A stretch of 64,000 nt of DNA, from assembly GCA_016806645.1 (NCBI GenBank), contig JACSYO010001798.1:674001-738000 (forward strand), read 5' to 3'. The position numbers were made by a program, and so were the translations under genes. This DNA is from Ophiodon elongatus (taxonomy: Eukaryota; Chordata; Actinopteri; Perciformes; Hexagrammidae). This document shows, piece by piece, positions 38,181 to 50,188 of the stretch. The notes below the pieces were generated by a model. The model was not told where the DNA came from. It worked only from the letters and a program-made list of their open reading frames with translations, and made no database searches. Each line of letters starts with the position of its first letter. The first letter of the stretch is position 1.

Positions 38181-40692
38181 CCCCTGTGGACTCGCCACCC
38201 GCAGGGACAAGCATCGGTGTCGGGTGCTATGCAGACCGGGCGGTGGGCAGGGCAGGGGGCCTGGGCGAGCCGATTGCCGGCAGCATAGACTATCTCTAGG
38301 GACGTGGAACATCACCTCGCTAGCGGGGAAAGAGCCGGAGCTGGTGCAGGAGGTGGAGCTGTACCAGCTAGATATAGTTGGGCTCACCTCCACGCTCACG
38401 AGCCCCTAGCTGAGGACCGCCGTGTTAAGAGTTTTCCCCGGAGAATGAGAGGGTCCCCTACCTGCGCCTGCGGGTTGCGGGGAGTAAGGCTCTAACTGTT
38501 GTTTGTGCTTATGCACCAAACAGCAGCTCGGAGTATCCGGCCTTCTTGGAGTCGGTGGGAGGGGTCCTGGAAAGGGCGCCTCCTGCCGACTCCATAGTTC
38601 TCCTGGGAGACTTCAACGCTCATGTGGGCAATAACAGAGAAACCTAGCGGGGGGTGATTGGGAGGAACGGCTTGCCCAATCTGAACCCAAGTGGTGTCTC
38701 GCTATTGGACTTCTGTGCTAGCCACGGTTTGTCCATAACGAACACCATGTTCGAACATAAGGTGGCTTATAAGTGTGCCTGGTACCAGAACACCTTAGGC
38801 CGGAGAAGAACTTCTCACACATCCGGAGGGAGGTTGGGGACATGGAATCCGAGTGGACCATGTTCAAAGCCTCTATTGTAGACACGGCCTCTAGGAGCTG
38901 TGGTCGGAAGGTCATCGGTGCCTGTCGTGGCGGCAACCCGAGAACCCGGTGGTGGACACCAGGGGTGAGGGAAGCCTTCAAGCTTAAGAAGGAGGCCTTT
39001 CGGGCCTGGTTGGCTCAGGGGTCTCCTGAAGCAGCTGAGTGGTACCGGCAGGCCGGAAGGGGCTGCAGCTGCGGTGGTCACAGATGCTAAAACTCGGGCA
39101 TGGGAGAAGTTCGGGGAGGCCATAGAGAAGGACTTTTGGTTGGCCTCAAGGTGGTTCTGGCAAACTATTCGACGGCTCAGGAAGAGAAAGCAAGGCTGTT
39201 CTCAGTGTGGGGGGGGTACTGCTGACCCGGACGGGGGACATCGTCGGGTAGTGGAAAGAGCACTTTGAGGAACTCCTAAACCCGACCAACATGTCCCCTG
39301 GAGAGGAGGCAGCATCTGAAGACTTGGGGGGGGCGTTGTACCCATATCCCTGACGGAGGCCGCTAAGGTAGTCAAAAAGCTCCTTGGTGGCAAGGCACCA
39401 GGGGTTGGAAGAGATCCGCCCTGAGATGCTGAAGGTGCTGGACATTGTTGGGCTGTCTTGGCTGACACACTTTTTCAGTGTCGCATGGGGGTTGGGAACA
39501 GTGCCAATGGACTGGCAGACCGGGATGGTGGTTTCCATTTTCAAAAAGGGGGACCGGAGAGTGTGCTCGAACTATCGGGGTATCACACTACTAAGCCTCC
39601 CGGAGAAAGCTTATGCCAGGGTGCTGGAAAGGATGCTCCGACCGTTTGTCCAACCTCAGATTCAAGAGGATCAGTGCGGATTCCGTCCCGGTCGTGGTAC
39701 AGTGGACCAGCTCTTTACCCTCGCAAGACTACTGGAGGGGTCCTGGGAGTTTGCCCAACCAGTCTACATGTGCTTTGTGGACTTGGAGAAGGCTTTCGAC
39801 CGGGTCCCTCTGGGTTTTTTGTGGGGGGTGCTGCGGGAGTATGGGGTGCCGGACCCGTTTCAACGGGCCATCCGGTCTCTGTACGACTGCAGTAGGAGCT
39901 GTGTTCGTATTCTCGGCAATAAGTCAGATACGTTCCCGGTGGGTGTTGGCCTCCTTCAGGGCTGCCCTTTATCACCGGTCCGGTTCGTGACTTTCACGGA
40001 CAGGATATCTAGGCGCAGCCGGGGGGTGGAGAACGTCAGGTTCAGGGGTCTCGGGATCGCCTCTCTGCTGTTCGCAGATGATGTGGTCCTGTTGGCCTCC
40101 TCGGACCGTGACCTCCAACATTCACGCGATTTGTAGCCGAGTGTGAAGCGGTGGGGATGAGAGTTAGCAACTCCAAATCTGAGGCCATAGTGCTCTGCCG
40201 GATTGCTCCCTCCAGGTTGGGACCGAGTGCCTCCCGCAAGCAAAGGAGTTCAAATATCTCGGGGTCTTGTTCACGAGTGAGGGTAAGATGGAGCGGGAGA
40301 TCGACCGGCTGATCCGTGCGGCTGCAGCAGTAAAACAGGCGCTGCACCGGCAAGCTCTCAATTTACCGGGCGGTCTACGTTCCAACCCTTTTCTATGGTC
40401 ACGAACTCTGGGGCGTGACCGAAAGAACGAGGTCGCGGATACAAATGGCCGAAATGAGTTTCCTCCGTAGGGTGGCCGGGCTCAGCTCTAGAGATAGGGG
40501 AAGGAGCACGGACATCAGGAGGGAACTTTGAGTTGAGGTGCTACTCCTTCGTGTCGAAAGGAGTCAGCTGAGGTGCTTCTGGCATCGAATCATGATGCCT
40601 CCTGGGTGCCTCTCACTGGAGGTTTTCCGGGCACGCCCAACTGGTAGGAGACCCCGGGGAAGACCCAGAACACGCTGGAGGGATTATATCTC
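38181..40692 (+). mobile_element. dead LINE (APE endonuclease-RT type), copy A
   Basis: Endonuclease remnants read LGTWNITSLAGKEPELV and LLGDFNAHVGN. A reverse-transcriptase frame at 39,384-40,136 contains FKKGDRRVCSNYRGITLLSL, QCGFRPGRGT, FVDLEKAFDRVP, LLQGCPLSP and the catalytic LLFADDVVLLA. The frame is broken by stops and shifts, for example TAG in 'ETxRGVIGRNG' at about 38,645. A 229-bp deletion relative to copy B lies near 38,809. Both ends are truncated. The clade (L2, Rex1 or RTE-like) was not resolved. Confidence 0.88.
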
Positions 40693-41637
40693 CCCGCTGT
40701 AATGGGCGACATCTTCGTATTTGTACATAACAAAGAGGTAACAATATCTTAGAATGATGATGTATTACATAATCAACAATGCCATCAAGTCTTGTTATTA
40801 AATATGTTTTTCCATCCATGTTACTGTCTTACTAATATTGGTGATAACAACACTTGGAAAAAAAAAAGAAAATCTTCCAAATCTTTGAAAAGTCTTGGTT
40901 GCACAGTGAGTTCATAGTTGCCACAAATGTTTGACCTGTTCAATGAAATTTTTTTTTCTAGATTGTACTAGGTTGTACAAGTGGATTAATGTCTTACATT
41001 AATAAACACTCAAGTGGTGTTGGGTTTCTTTTTATCCTGCCAGCCAGAGACTTTTTTCTCTTGTTTATGTGATTGGTTCAACTTGATGTGCTTTTTTCAG
41101 ATGATGAATATTGCACAGCGTGTGTTACATTGTATTGTGGACTTCTGCTGTCAATACTATTATTATATAATAATATCTAACCAAACAATAACCACCAGCT
41201 CCTCTCTCACATCTTTAATGAAGCTTAATGCCGAGATTACAAAGGAGGAAACCATGACAGTTTAGGATCAACTAGAAATGAGAATAAGAATCCACACAGG
41301 TCAGAAATCTGCATTCAGAACTCATACAAGAATTAATACAGGTGAAAAGCCATATTCTTTCAAACAGGTGCCGATGGGAATGACTGACAATAAGGTGTTT
41401 GTTCGGCAGTAGCAGAAGTATTTGGATCCAGAAGGGCTACGGAACTAAACATTGTAATAATATGATACAGAACGGTTTCCCTTTCACTATTAAACTACAA
41501 CATTTAGGCCCAGTCCAACATTTAGGCCCAGTCCAAAATTTAGACTCCATTACAAGTATTTCATACATTGTACAGTATTTGAATTCATACAATATCCACT
41601 TTCATGTTTTGATAGGACATACAATTCAGTGAGGGGA
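40693..41637 (+). pseudogene. FiNZ gene 3' UTR segment with fossil fingers
   Basis: The part after the LINE resembles the FiNZ gene 3' flanks: AACAATGCCATCAAGT, AATAAACACTCAAGTGGTG and TGTGATTGGTTCAAC. From about 41,184 there are decayed exon-2 pieces (CCACCAGCTCCTC, GGATCAACTAGAAATGAGAA, then RIHTGQKS and INTGEKPYSF). It is identical in layout to 46,259-47,203. Confidence 0.65.
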
Positions 41638-41755
41638 CAGATGTCAACACAAATTATTCTGGAACAACTCGTTACAGCCATGACTAGTGTTAAAAACATT
41701 TTCTGTAAAAAGACCAAGAATTACAAGCGGAACAAATCTTCACACATTCCGCTGA

Positions 41756-41795
41756 CGGAACTTGGGAGTGTGACATTCAGCGGAAGTAAACAATA
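41756..41795 (+). promoter_or_regulatory. shared FiNZ promoter motif (copy 2)
   Basis: The same CGGAACTT...TCAGCGGAAGTAAACAAT block as copy 1, just upstream of the start codon at 41,843. Confidence 0.65.
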
Positions 41796-41842
41796 CAGGC
41801 ACCGGAGTCGTGGCGCAGCTAATTATTTTTAACTAAGTCACA

Positions 41843-43051
41843 ATGTCGTCAGTTGAGTATTTGAGAGAGTTTATCAACGAGCGACTGACTGCTGCAGCTG
41901 AAGAAATATTTGGAGTTTTTGTAAAAAATATCGTCGAGTACCAGGAAGAGATCGACCGTCAGCGCAGACTGTTGGACGTCGTTTGGAAACCTGCAATTAA
42001 GTTACACAGGATAGGTGTGTGCAACTAAAATCGCCCTTGGAAAAACAAATTAATGTGACTCATATATGATCCTGATGGTTGAAATAGAAACGTATTGTAT
42101 TTATTTGTTAATAAGTCAATTTTCTTTAATTACAGTAGAATCCTATTTATTTTGTTCTCTGTCCCCCCAGAGCTCCCACAACAACATGTCCGTGAGGAGG
42201 AGGAGGTTATCTGGGACCAGCAGCTCTGTATTCAGGAGAGGAGCTCCAGTCTGGACCCAGAGGACCCAGAGCCTCCACAGATTAAAGAGGAACAGGAGGA
42301 ACTCTGCACCAGTCAGGAGGGAGAGCAGCTTGAACTGAAGCAGGAGACTGAGACCTTCATGTTGACTCCTACTTGTGAGGAAAGTGACCACAGTGAAGAT
42401 GAACGTCTGCACTTGTGTACTGATGAAACTCAGAGTGTGGTACAGGAAACACCTCTAGGTTACATTTCAGTTGAACGCACCGTGGTACCGGAACCAAACA
42501 ATGACCACCAGCTCCTCTCACACAACTCTCATGAAGCTGAAAGCCAAGATCAGAAAGGAGGCGAACATGGAGACGGTCAAAGTAACAATGTATACAACCC
42601 CACTATGTCAAGCACAGGCAAAGAGTTTTTGCAATGTGACACATGTGGAAAACATTTTAAGTATAAGTCAACACTAGACAGACACCTGAGAATCCATACA
42701 GGTGAGAAGCCATATTTGTGTAACACGTGTGGGAAAAGATTTAGTAGGACATCAACATTGAACTCTCATATGAGAATACACACAGGTGAGGGACCATATT
42801 CTTGCATCACCTGTGGGAAGATATTCAGTGGGACATCACAATTGAGTTCTCATTTAAGAATCCATACAGGTGAGAAACCGTATTCTTGCAAAACCTGTGG
42901 AAAAAAATTCAATCAGAAATCAATATTGATCACTCACATAAGACTCCATACAGGTGAGAAACCGTATTCTTGCAACACATGTGGGAAAATATTTAGTTGG
43001 ACATCCCAATTGAACGCTCACAAAAGAGTCCATATAGGTGAGAAGTCATAA
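41843..43051 (+). CDS. FiNZ-type C2H2 zinc-finger gene, tandem copy 2 (5 fingers, recombinant)
   Basis: Exons are 41843-42014 and 42171-43051, giving 350 residues. The FiNZ-like exon is identical to copies 1 and 3. The linker carries IKEE and LKQE. Contact residues of the five fingers are YSTR, RSTS, GSQS, QSIT and WSQA. Promoter, intron, linker and finger 1 match copy 3 at all diagnostic sites I checked. From the end of finger 2 the gene matches copy 1, including the whole 3' flank and LINE. It is therefore best read as a copy 3/copy 1 hybrid made by unequal crossing-over. Finger 3 itself looks like a fusion of copy 3 fingers 3 and 4, and finger 5 a fusion of fingers 6 and 7. Confidence 0.88.
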
Positions 43052-43516
43052 CAGCAATACATGTGGGAAAATATTGTTTGTGTTGATGTTCAATGTTTGA
43101 ATTTGAAAGTCTTCTATTTTAACCTGTACAAGCGCAGAGACACATTAATGCAGAAAATGTGGGAAAAGTGTATCTTAAATGTCATACCTGATAAAACAAT
43201 CCCGAAACAGGACCAACCAGAAACCCCTCTGGAGTGTTCTCTTACTAAAATGAATACACTTTTGCAATGACATCATCTTTATAATTGTATGTAAAGCATT
43301 TCCCATAAAGAAGAGGTCACAATATTTCATTTTAATGAAGTAGTACATCATCAAAAATGCCATCAAGTTTTGTTAAATTAATGATTAGTTTTTTTCCTTT
43401 ATGGTATAGTATAACTCATGTTGCTATACAATACAAAAGTATACCATTTTGTGATTGGTTCAGTATTATATGAGGTGACTTTTGTGGAAAGAATCAAAAT
43501 GAATACATATGAATGT

Positions 43517-46258
43517 CCCCTGTGGACTCGCCACCCGCAGGGACAAGCATCGGTGTCGGGTGCTATGCAGACCGGGCGGTGGGCAGGGCAGGGGGCCTGG
43601 GCGAGCCGATTGCCGGCAGCATAGACTATCTCTAGGGACGTGGAACATCACCTCGCTAGCGGGGAAAGAGCCGGAGCTGGTGCAGGAGGTGGAGCTGTAC
43701 CAGCTAGATATAGTTGGGCTCACCTCCACGCTCACGAGCCCCTAGCTGAGGACCGCCGTGTTAAGAGTTTTCCCCGGAGAATGAGAGGGTCCCCTACCTG
43801 CGCCTGCGGGTTGCGGGGAGTAAGGCTCTAACTGTTGTTTGTGCTTATGCACCAAACAGCAGCTCGGAGTATCCGGCCTTCTTGGAGTCGGTGGGAGGGG
43901 TCCTGGAAAGGGCGCCTCCTGCCGACTCCATAGTTCTCCTGGGAGACTTCAACGCTCATGTGGGCAATAACAGAGAAACCTAGCGGGGGGTGATTGGGAG
44001 GAACGGCTTGCCCAATCTGAACCCAAGTGGTGTCTCGCTATTGGACTTCTGTGCTAGCCACGGTTTGTCCATAACGAACACCATGTTCGAACATAAGGTG
44101 GCTTATAAGTGTGCCTGGTACCAGAACACCTTAGGCCGGAGATCAATGATTGACTTTGTAATCGTTTCATCTGATCTGCGGCCGTATGTCTTGGACACTC
44201 GGGTGAAGAGAGGAGCAGAGCTGTCAACTGATCACCACCTGGTGGTGAGTTGGATCAGATGGTGGGGGAGCCGACAGGAAAGACCTGGCAAGCCCAAACG
44301 TGTAGTGAGGGTAAACTGGGAACGTCTGGCGGAGGATCCTTTCCGGGAGGTCTTCCACTCCCACATCCGGAAGAACTTCTCACACATCCGGAGGGAGGTT
44401 GGGGACATGGAATCCGAGTGGACCATGTTCAAAGCCTCTATTGTAGACACGGCCTCTAGGAGCTGTGGTCGGAAGGTCATCGGTGCCTGTCGTGGCGGCA
44501 ACCCGAGAACCCGGTGGTGGACACCAGGGGTGAGGGAAGCCTTCAAGCTGAAGAAGGAGGCCTTTCGGGCCTGGTTGGCTCAGGGGTCTCCTGAAGCAGC
44601 TGAGTGGTACCGGCAGGCCAGAAGAGGCTGCAGCTGCGGTGGTCACGGATGCTAAAACTCGGGCATGGGAGAAGTTCGGGGAGGCCATAGAGAAGGACTT
44701 TTGGTTGGCCTCAAGGAGGTTCTGGCAAACTATTCGACGGCTCAGGAAGAGAAAGCAAGGCTGTTCTCAGTGTGGGGGGGGTACTGCTGACCCGGACGGG
44801 GGACATCGTCGGGTAGTGGAAAGAGCACTTTGAGGAACTCCTAAACCCGACCAACATGTCCCCTGGAGAGGAGGCAGCATCTGAAGACTTGGGGGGGGGG
44901 CGTTGTACCCATATCCCTGACGGAGGCCGCTAAGGTAGTCAAAAAGCTCCTTGGTGGCAAGGCACCAGGGGTGGAAGAGATCCGCCCTGAGATGCTGAAG
45001 GTGCTGGACATTGTTGGGCTGTCTTGGCTGACACACCTTTTCAGTGTCGCATGGGGGTTGGGAACAGTGCCAATGGACTGGCAGACCGGGATGGTGGTTT
45101 CCATTTTCAAAAAGGGGGACCGGAGAGTGTGCTCGAACTATCGGGGTATCACACTACTAAGCCTCCCGGAGAAAGCTTATGCCAGGGTGCTGGAAAGGAC
45201 GCTCCGACCGTTTGTCCAACCTCAGATTCAAGAGGATCAGTGCGGATTCCGTCCCGGTCGTGGTACAGTGGACCAGCTCTTTACCCTCGCAAGACTACTG
45301 GAGGGGTCCTGGGAGTTTGCCCAACCAGTCTACATGTGCTTTGTGGACTTGGAGAAGGCTTTCGACCGGGTCCCTCTGGGTTTTTTGTGGGGGGTGCTGC
45401 GGGAGTATGGGGTGCCGGACCCGTTTCAAAGGGCCATCCGGTCTCTGTACGACTGCAGTAGGAGCTGTGTTCATATTCTCGGCAATAAGTCAGACACGTT
45501 CCCGGTGGGTGTTGGCCTCCTTCAGGGCTGCCCTTTATCACCGGTCCGGTTCGTGACTTTCACGGACAGGATATCTACGCGCAGCCGGGGGGTGGAGAAC
45601 GTCAGGTTCAGGGGTCTCGGGATCGCCTCTCTGCTGTTCGCAGATGATGTGGTCCTGTTGGCCTCCTCGGACCGTGACCTCCAACATTCACGCGATTTGT
45701 AGCCGAGTGTGAAGCGGTGGGGATGAGAGTTAGCAACTCCAAATCTGAGGCCATAGTGCTCTGCCGGATTGCTCCCTCCAGGTTGTGACCGAGTGCCTCC
45801 CGCAAGCAAAGGAGTTCAAATATCTCGGGGTCTTGTTCACGAGTGAGGGTAAGATGGAGCGGGAGATCGACCGGCTGATCCGTGCGGCTGCAGCAGTAAA
45901 ACAGGCGCTGCACCGGCAAGCTCTCAATTTACCGGGCGGTCTACGTTCCAACCCTTTTCTATGGTCACGAACTCTGGGGCGTGACCGAAAGAACGAGGTC
46001 GCGGATACAAATGGCCGAAATGAGTTTCCTCCGTAGGGTGGCCGGGCTCAGCTCTAGAGATAGGGGAAGGAGCACGGACATCAGGAGGGAACTTTGAGTT
46101 GAGGTGCTACTCCTTCGTGTCGAAAGGAGTCAGCTGAGGTGCTTCTGGCATCGAATCATGATGCCTCCTGGGTGCCTCTCACTGGAGGTTTTCCGGGCAC
46201 GCCCAACTGGTAGGAGACCCCGGGGAAGACCCAGAACACGCTGGAGGGATTATATCTC
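43517..46258 (+). mobile_element. dead LINE (APE endonuclease-RT type), copy B
   Basis: Same insertion as copy A, duplicated with the gene. It keeps the 229 bp lost in copy A (44,142-44,370), which encode the end of the endonuclease (SMIDFVIVSSDLRPYVLDT, then STDHHLVVSW). RT motifs are in the frame 44,971-45,702. It shares the premature TAG at 43,981 with copy A, so it was already dead before the duplication. Confidence 0.88.
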
Positions 46259-47203
46259 CCCGCTGTAATGGGCGACATCTTCGTATTTGTACATAACAAA
46301 GAGGTAACAATATCTTAGAATGATGATGTATTACATAATCAACAATGCCATCAAGTCTTGTTATTAAATATGTTTTTCCATCCATGTTACTGTCTTACTA
46401 ATATTGGTGATAACAACACTTGGAAAAAAAAAAGAAAATCTTCCAAATCTTTGAAAAGTCTTGGTTGCACAGTGAGTTCATAGTTGCCACAAATGTTTGA
46501 CCTGTTCAATGAAATTTTTTTTTCTAGATTGTACTAGGTTGTACAAGTGGATTAATGTCTTACATTAATAAACACTCAAGTGGTGTTGGGTTTCTTTTTA
46601 TCCTGCCAGCCAGAGACTTTTTTCTCTTGTTTATGTGATTGGTTCAACTTGATGTGCTTTTTTCAGATGATGAATATTGCACAGCGTGTGTTACATTGTA
46701 TTGTGGACTTCTGCTGTCAATACTATTATTATATAATAATATCTAACCAAACAATAACCACCAGCTCCTCTCTCACATCTTTAATGAAGCTTAATGCCGA
46801 GATTACAAAGGAGGAAACCATGACAGTTTAGGATCAACTAGAAATGAGAATAAGAATCCACACAGGTCAGAAATCTGCATTCAGAACTCATACAAGAATT
46901 AATACAGGTGAAAAGCCATATTCTTTCAAACAGGTGCCGATGGGAATGACTGACAATAAGGTGTTTGTTCGGCAGTAGCAGAAGTATTTGGATCCAGAAG
47001 GGCTACGGAACTAAACATTGTAATAATATGATACAGAACGGTTTCCCTTTCACTATTAAACTACAACATTTAGGCCCAGTCCAACATTTAGGCCCAGTCC
47101 AAAATTTAGACTCCATTACAAGTATTTCATACATTGTACAGTATTTGAATTCATACAATATCCACTTTCATGTTTTGATAGGACATACAATTCAGTGAGG
47201 GGA
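46259..47203 (+). pseudogene. FiNZ 3' UTR segment with fossil fingers, second copy
   Basis: Duplicate of 40,693-41,637, with decayed finger pieces from about 46,750 to 46,940. Confidence 0.65.
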
Positions 47204-47321
47204 CAGATGTCAACACAAATTATTCTGGAACAACTCGTTACAGCCATGACTAGTGTTAAAAACATTTTCTGTAAAAAGACCAAGAATTACAAGCGGAACA
47301 AATCTTCACACATTCCGCTGA

Positions 47322-47361
47322 CGGAACTTGGGAGTGTGACATTCAGCGGAAGTAAACAATA
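47322..47361 (+). promoter_or_regulatory. shared FiNZ promoter motif (copy 3)
   Basis: Identical to the copy 2 motif. The start codon follows at 47,409. Confidence 0.65.
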
Positions 47362-47408
47362 CAGGCACCGGAGTCGTGGCGCAGCTAATTATTTTTAACT
47401 AAGTCACA

Positions 47409-48785
47409 ATGTCGTCAGTTGAGTATTTGAGAGAGTTTATCAACGAGCGACTGACTGCTGCAGCTGAAGAAATATTTGGAGTTTTTGTAAAAAATATCGT
47501 CGAGTACCAGGAAGAGATCGACCGTCAGCGCAGACTGTTGGACGTCGTTTGGAAACCTGCAATTAAGTTACACAGGATAGGTGTGTGCAACTAAAATCGC
47601 CCTTGGAAAAACAAATTAATGTGACTCATATATGATCCTGATGGTTGAAATAGAAACGTATTGTATTTATTTGTTAATAAGTCAATTTTCTTTAATTACA
47701 GTAGAATCCTATTTATTTTGTTCTCTGTCCCCCCAGAGCTCCCACAACAACATGTCCGTGAGGAGGAGGAGGTTATCTGGGACCAGCAGCTCTGTATTCA
47801 GGAGAGGAGCTCCAGTCTGGACCCAGAGGACCCAGAGCCTCCACAGATTAAAGAGGAACAGGAGGAACTCTGCACCAGTCAGGAGGGAGAGCAGCTTGAA
47901 CTGAAGCAGGAGACTGAGACCTTCATGTTGACTCCTACTTGTGAGGAAAGTGACCACAGTGAAGATGAACGTCTGCACTTGTGTACTGATGAAACTCAGA
48001 GTGTGGTACAGGAAACACCTCTAGGTTACATTTCAGTTGAACGCACCGTGGTACCGGAACCAAACAATGACCACCAGCTCCTCTCACACAACTCTCATGA
48101 AGCTGAAAGCCAAGATCAGAAAGGAGGCGAACATGGAGACGGTCAAAGTAACAATGTATACAACCCCACTATGTCAAGCACAGGCAAAGAGTTTTTGCAA
48201 TGTGACACATGTGGAAAACATTTTAAGTATAAGTCAACACTAGACAGACACCTGAGAATCCATACAGGTGAGAAGCCATATTTGTGTAACACGTGTGGGA
48301 AAAGATTTAGTAGGACATCAACATTGAACTCTCATAAGAGGATACACACAGGTGAGCGACCATATTCTTGCATCACCTGTGGGAAGATATTTAGTCAGCT
48401 GTCTACATTGAACGCTCATGTAAAAATACACTCAGGTGAGAAACCGTATTCTTGCATCACCTGTGGGAAAGTATTCAGTCGGACATCACTATTGAGTTCT
48501 CATTTAAGAATCCACACAGGTGAGAAACCGTATTCTTGCAAAACCTGTGGTAAAAAATTCAATCGGAAATCAATGTTAATCACTCACATAAGAAGCCATA
48601 CAGGTGAGAAACCGTATTCTTGCAACACATGTGGGAAAAGATTCAGTTGGACAAAACTATTGAAGTCTCATTCAAGAGTCCATACAGGTGAGAAACCGTA
48701 TTCCTGCAAATCATGTGGGGAACGATTTTGTTGGACATCACAGTTGAAGGCTCACAAACGAATCCATACAGCTGAGAAGTCATAA
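47409..48785 (+). CDS. FiNZ-type C2H2 zinc-finger gene, tandem copy 3 (7 fingers)
   Basis: Exons are 47409-47580 and 47737-48785, giving 406 residues. It has the standard FiNZ-like exon and acidic linker with IKEE and LKQE. The seven fingers have contact residues YSTR, RSTS, QSTA, RSLS, RSMT, WKLS and WSQA. With the longest and most regular array of the three tandem copies, it is the likely model for the uncontracted array. The final HTAEKS replaces HTGEKP, and a fossil CNTCG-like sequence follows the stop in another frame. There is no LINE in its 3' flank. Confidence 0.88.
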
Positions 48786-50138
48786 CGGCAACACCTGTGG
48801 GGGAAAAGATTTTTTAACAATGTTTGAATTCGAAAGGCAACAAAGAAAGTGTTCTAATTAACCCTTATAAGCAAAGAGCCACATTAATGCAGTACATGTG
48901 GGAAAAGTATCTTAAATGTCATACCTGATAAAACAATCCCGAAACAGGACCAACCATAAACCCCTTTGGAGTGTTCTCTTACCAAAATGAATACACTTTT
49001 GAAATGACATCATCTTCATAATTGTATGTAAAGCATTTCCCAAAAAGAAGAGGTCACAATATTTCATTTTAATGAAGTAGTACATCCTCAAAAACACCAT
49101 CAAGTTTTTCTTCATGGTATAGTATAATTCATATTGCTGTTAGCAACAATATACAATTTTGTGATTGGTTCAGTCTGATATGAGGTGACTGCTGTGGAAC
49201 AAATACATATGAATGTCATCATATAAGTTTATATGATAATATTAATCAGTTTGGTATTTTAAAAGGCGTGCGTTGCTCACACTCGGCATGCTTTATGTGA
49301 GGAGGCTCTCGGTGTCTCGGCATTCAGATAATATGAGCACCTTTTAGATATTTCTGACTCCAACAACATTAATTTGCTCCCTCCAAGATAGTGTGATTAT
49401 ATTCTGTATAATGTGGGAGACACGGTATAAAGCTGTGTGAATTTCCTGTTACTTTATGTTTTTGGTATGGCTGTGTCTATGCATGCTGTACCAACATCTT
49501 CTCTGGCCATATTTGTGTTGTATTAAATGCATATAATCAAATAATGATACCTGGGACTCATTACATTATTCCTATATAATTATATATGTTAAGATTGACC
49601 TTAAGTACAAGTTTGTCTCAACACAAAATGCATACAATATTATGTACTTTGTAAGGGAAGCTCCGGTATGTATGCAATATGGAACACAGTACTTGTGTAT
49701 TGGGACATATCTTTTTTTTTTAACTAAGAAGTATAGTAGTGTGGGTATTGAAACCCTGAGAAATGAGGTCAGACACTAGAAAGACCGACGTACAACCATA
49801 TTTGCAAGCGGAACGTTGATGGAACTGAGTTCTACTGTCGGAACTTAAAAATGTGACATCCAGCGGAAGTAAACAACACAAGCGCTAGTATTTTTAACCC
49901 AATAATTTACATTGATTGCTTCTAAACTCTTTGCTACAGATCCATGCAATTATGTTTTAGCTACTTTTACTAATCTGTGTAAAGTCTTTCCACATATATT
50001 AATGTTTTTAAAAAATATATAAATCGAACAGACGTCATTTAAATGTAGCAGAATGGAGAAAAAAAAAATATTTCCCTGTGAAAATAACATGTGTACGCCC
50101 GTAGATGAAAACGGAACCAAAGGTCAGCGCCTGTCCAC
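48786..50138. other. 3' flank of copy 3 and spacer with orphan promoter motif
   Basis: Contains the 3'-flank motif at 49,157-49,172, an ATTAAA signal at 49,522-49,527 and the orphan promoter copy listed next. No exon is seen. Confidence 0.5.
49837..49884 (+). promoter_or_regulatory. orphan FiNZ promoter motif
   Basis: TGTCGGAACTTAAAAATGTG then ACATCCAGCGGAAGTAAACA is a full copy of the cluster motif. No FiNZ exon follows it before the next motif at 50,139. It is probably the remnant of a lost gene copy. Confidence 0.6.
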
Positions 50139-50188
50139 TGTCGGAACCTCACAGTGTGACATCCAGCGGAAGTAAACAACACATGCGC
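50139..50188 (+). promoter_or_regulatory. shared FiNZ promoter motif (gene 5)
   Basis: TGTCGGAACCTCACAGTGTG then ACATCCAGCGGAAGTAAACA, about 125 bp before the start codon. Confidence 0.65.

Larger units (their letters stand above)
36386..41637 (+). repeat. segmental tandem duplication, unit 1 (5252 bp)
   Basis: The unit holds a FiNZ gene (copy 1), its 3' flank, a dead LINE, a second FiNZ-type 3' UTR segment and fossil fingers. It aligns end to end with 41,638-47,203. The length difference of 314 bp is explained by a 229-bp deletion in the LINE, a missing 84-bp finger and about 1 bp of small indel. Confidence 0.9.
41638..47203 (+). repeat. segmental tandem duplication, unit 2 (5566 bp)
   Basis: The full-length unit: FiNZ copy 2, LINE copy B and fossil 3' segment. 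Its 5' part to about 42,676 is identical to unit 3. From about 42,771 on it is near-identical to unit 1. Confidence 0.9.
47204..49215 (+). repeat. segmental tandem duplication, partial unit 3
   Basis: Identical to unit 2 from 47,204 through finger 1, then clearly diverged through the finger array and 3' flank. The alignment ends at ACATATGAATGTC (about 49,207-49,219), exactly where the LINE begins in units 1 and 2. No LINE follows. Confidence 0.85.
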
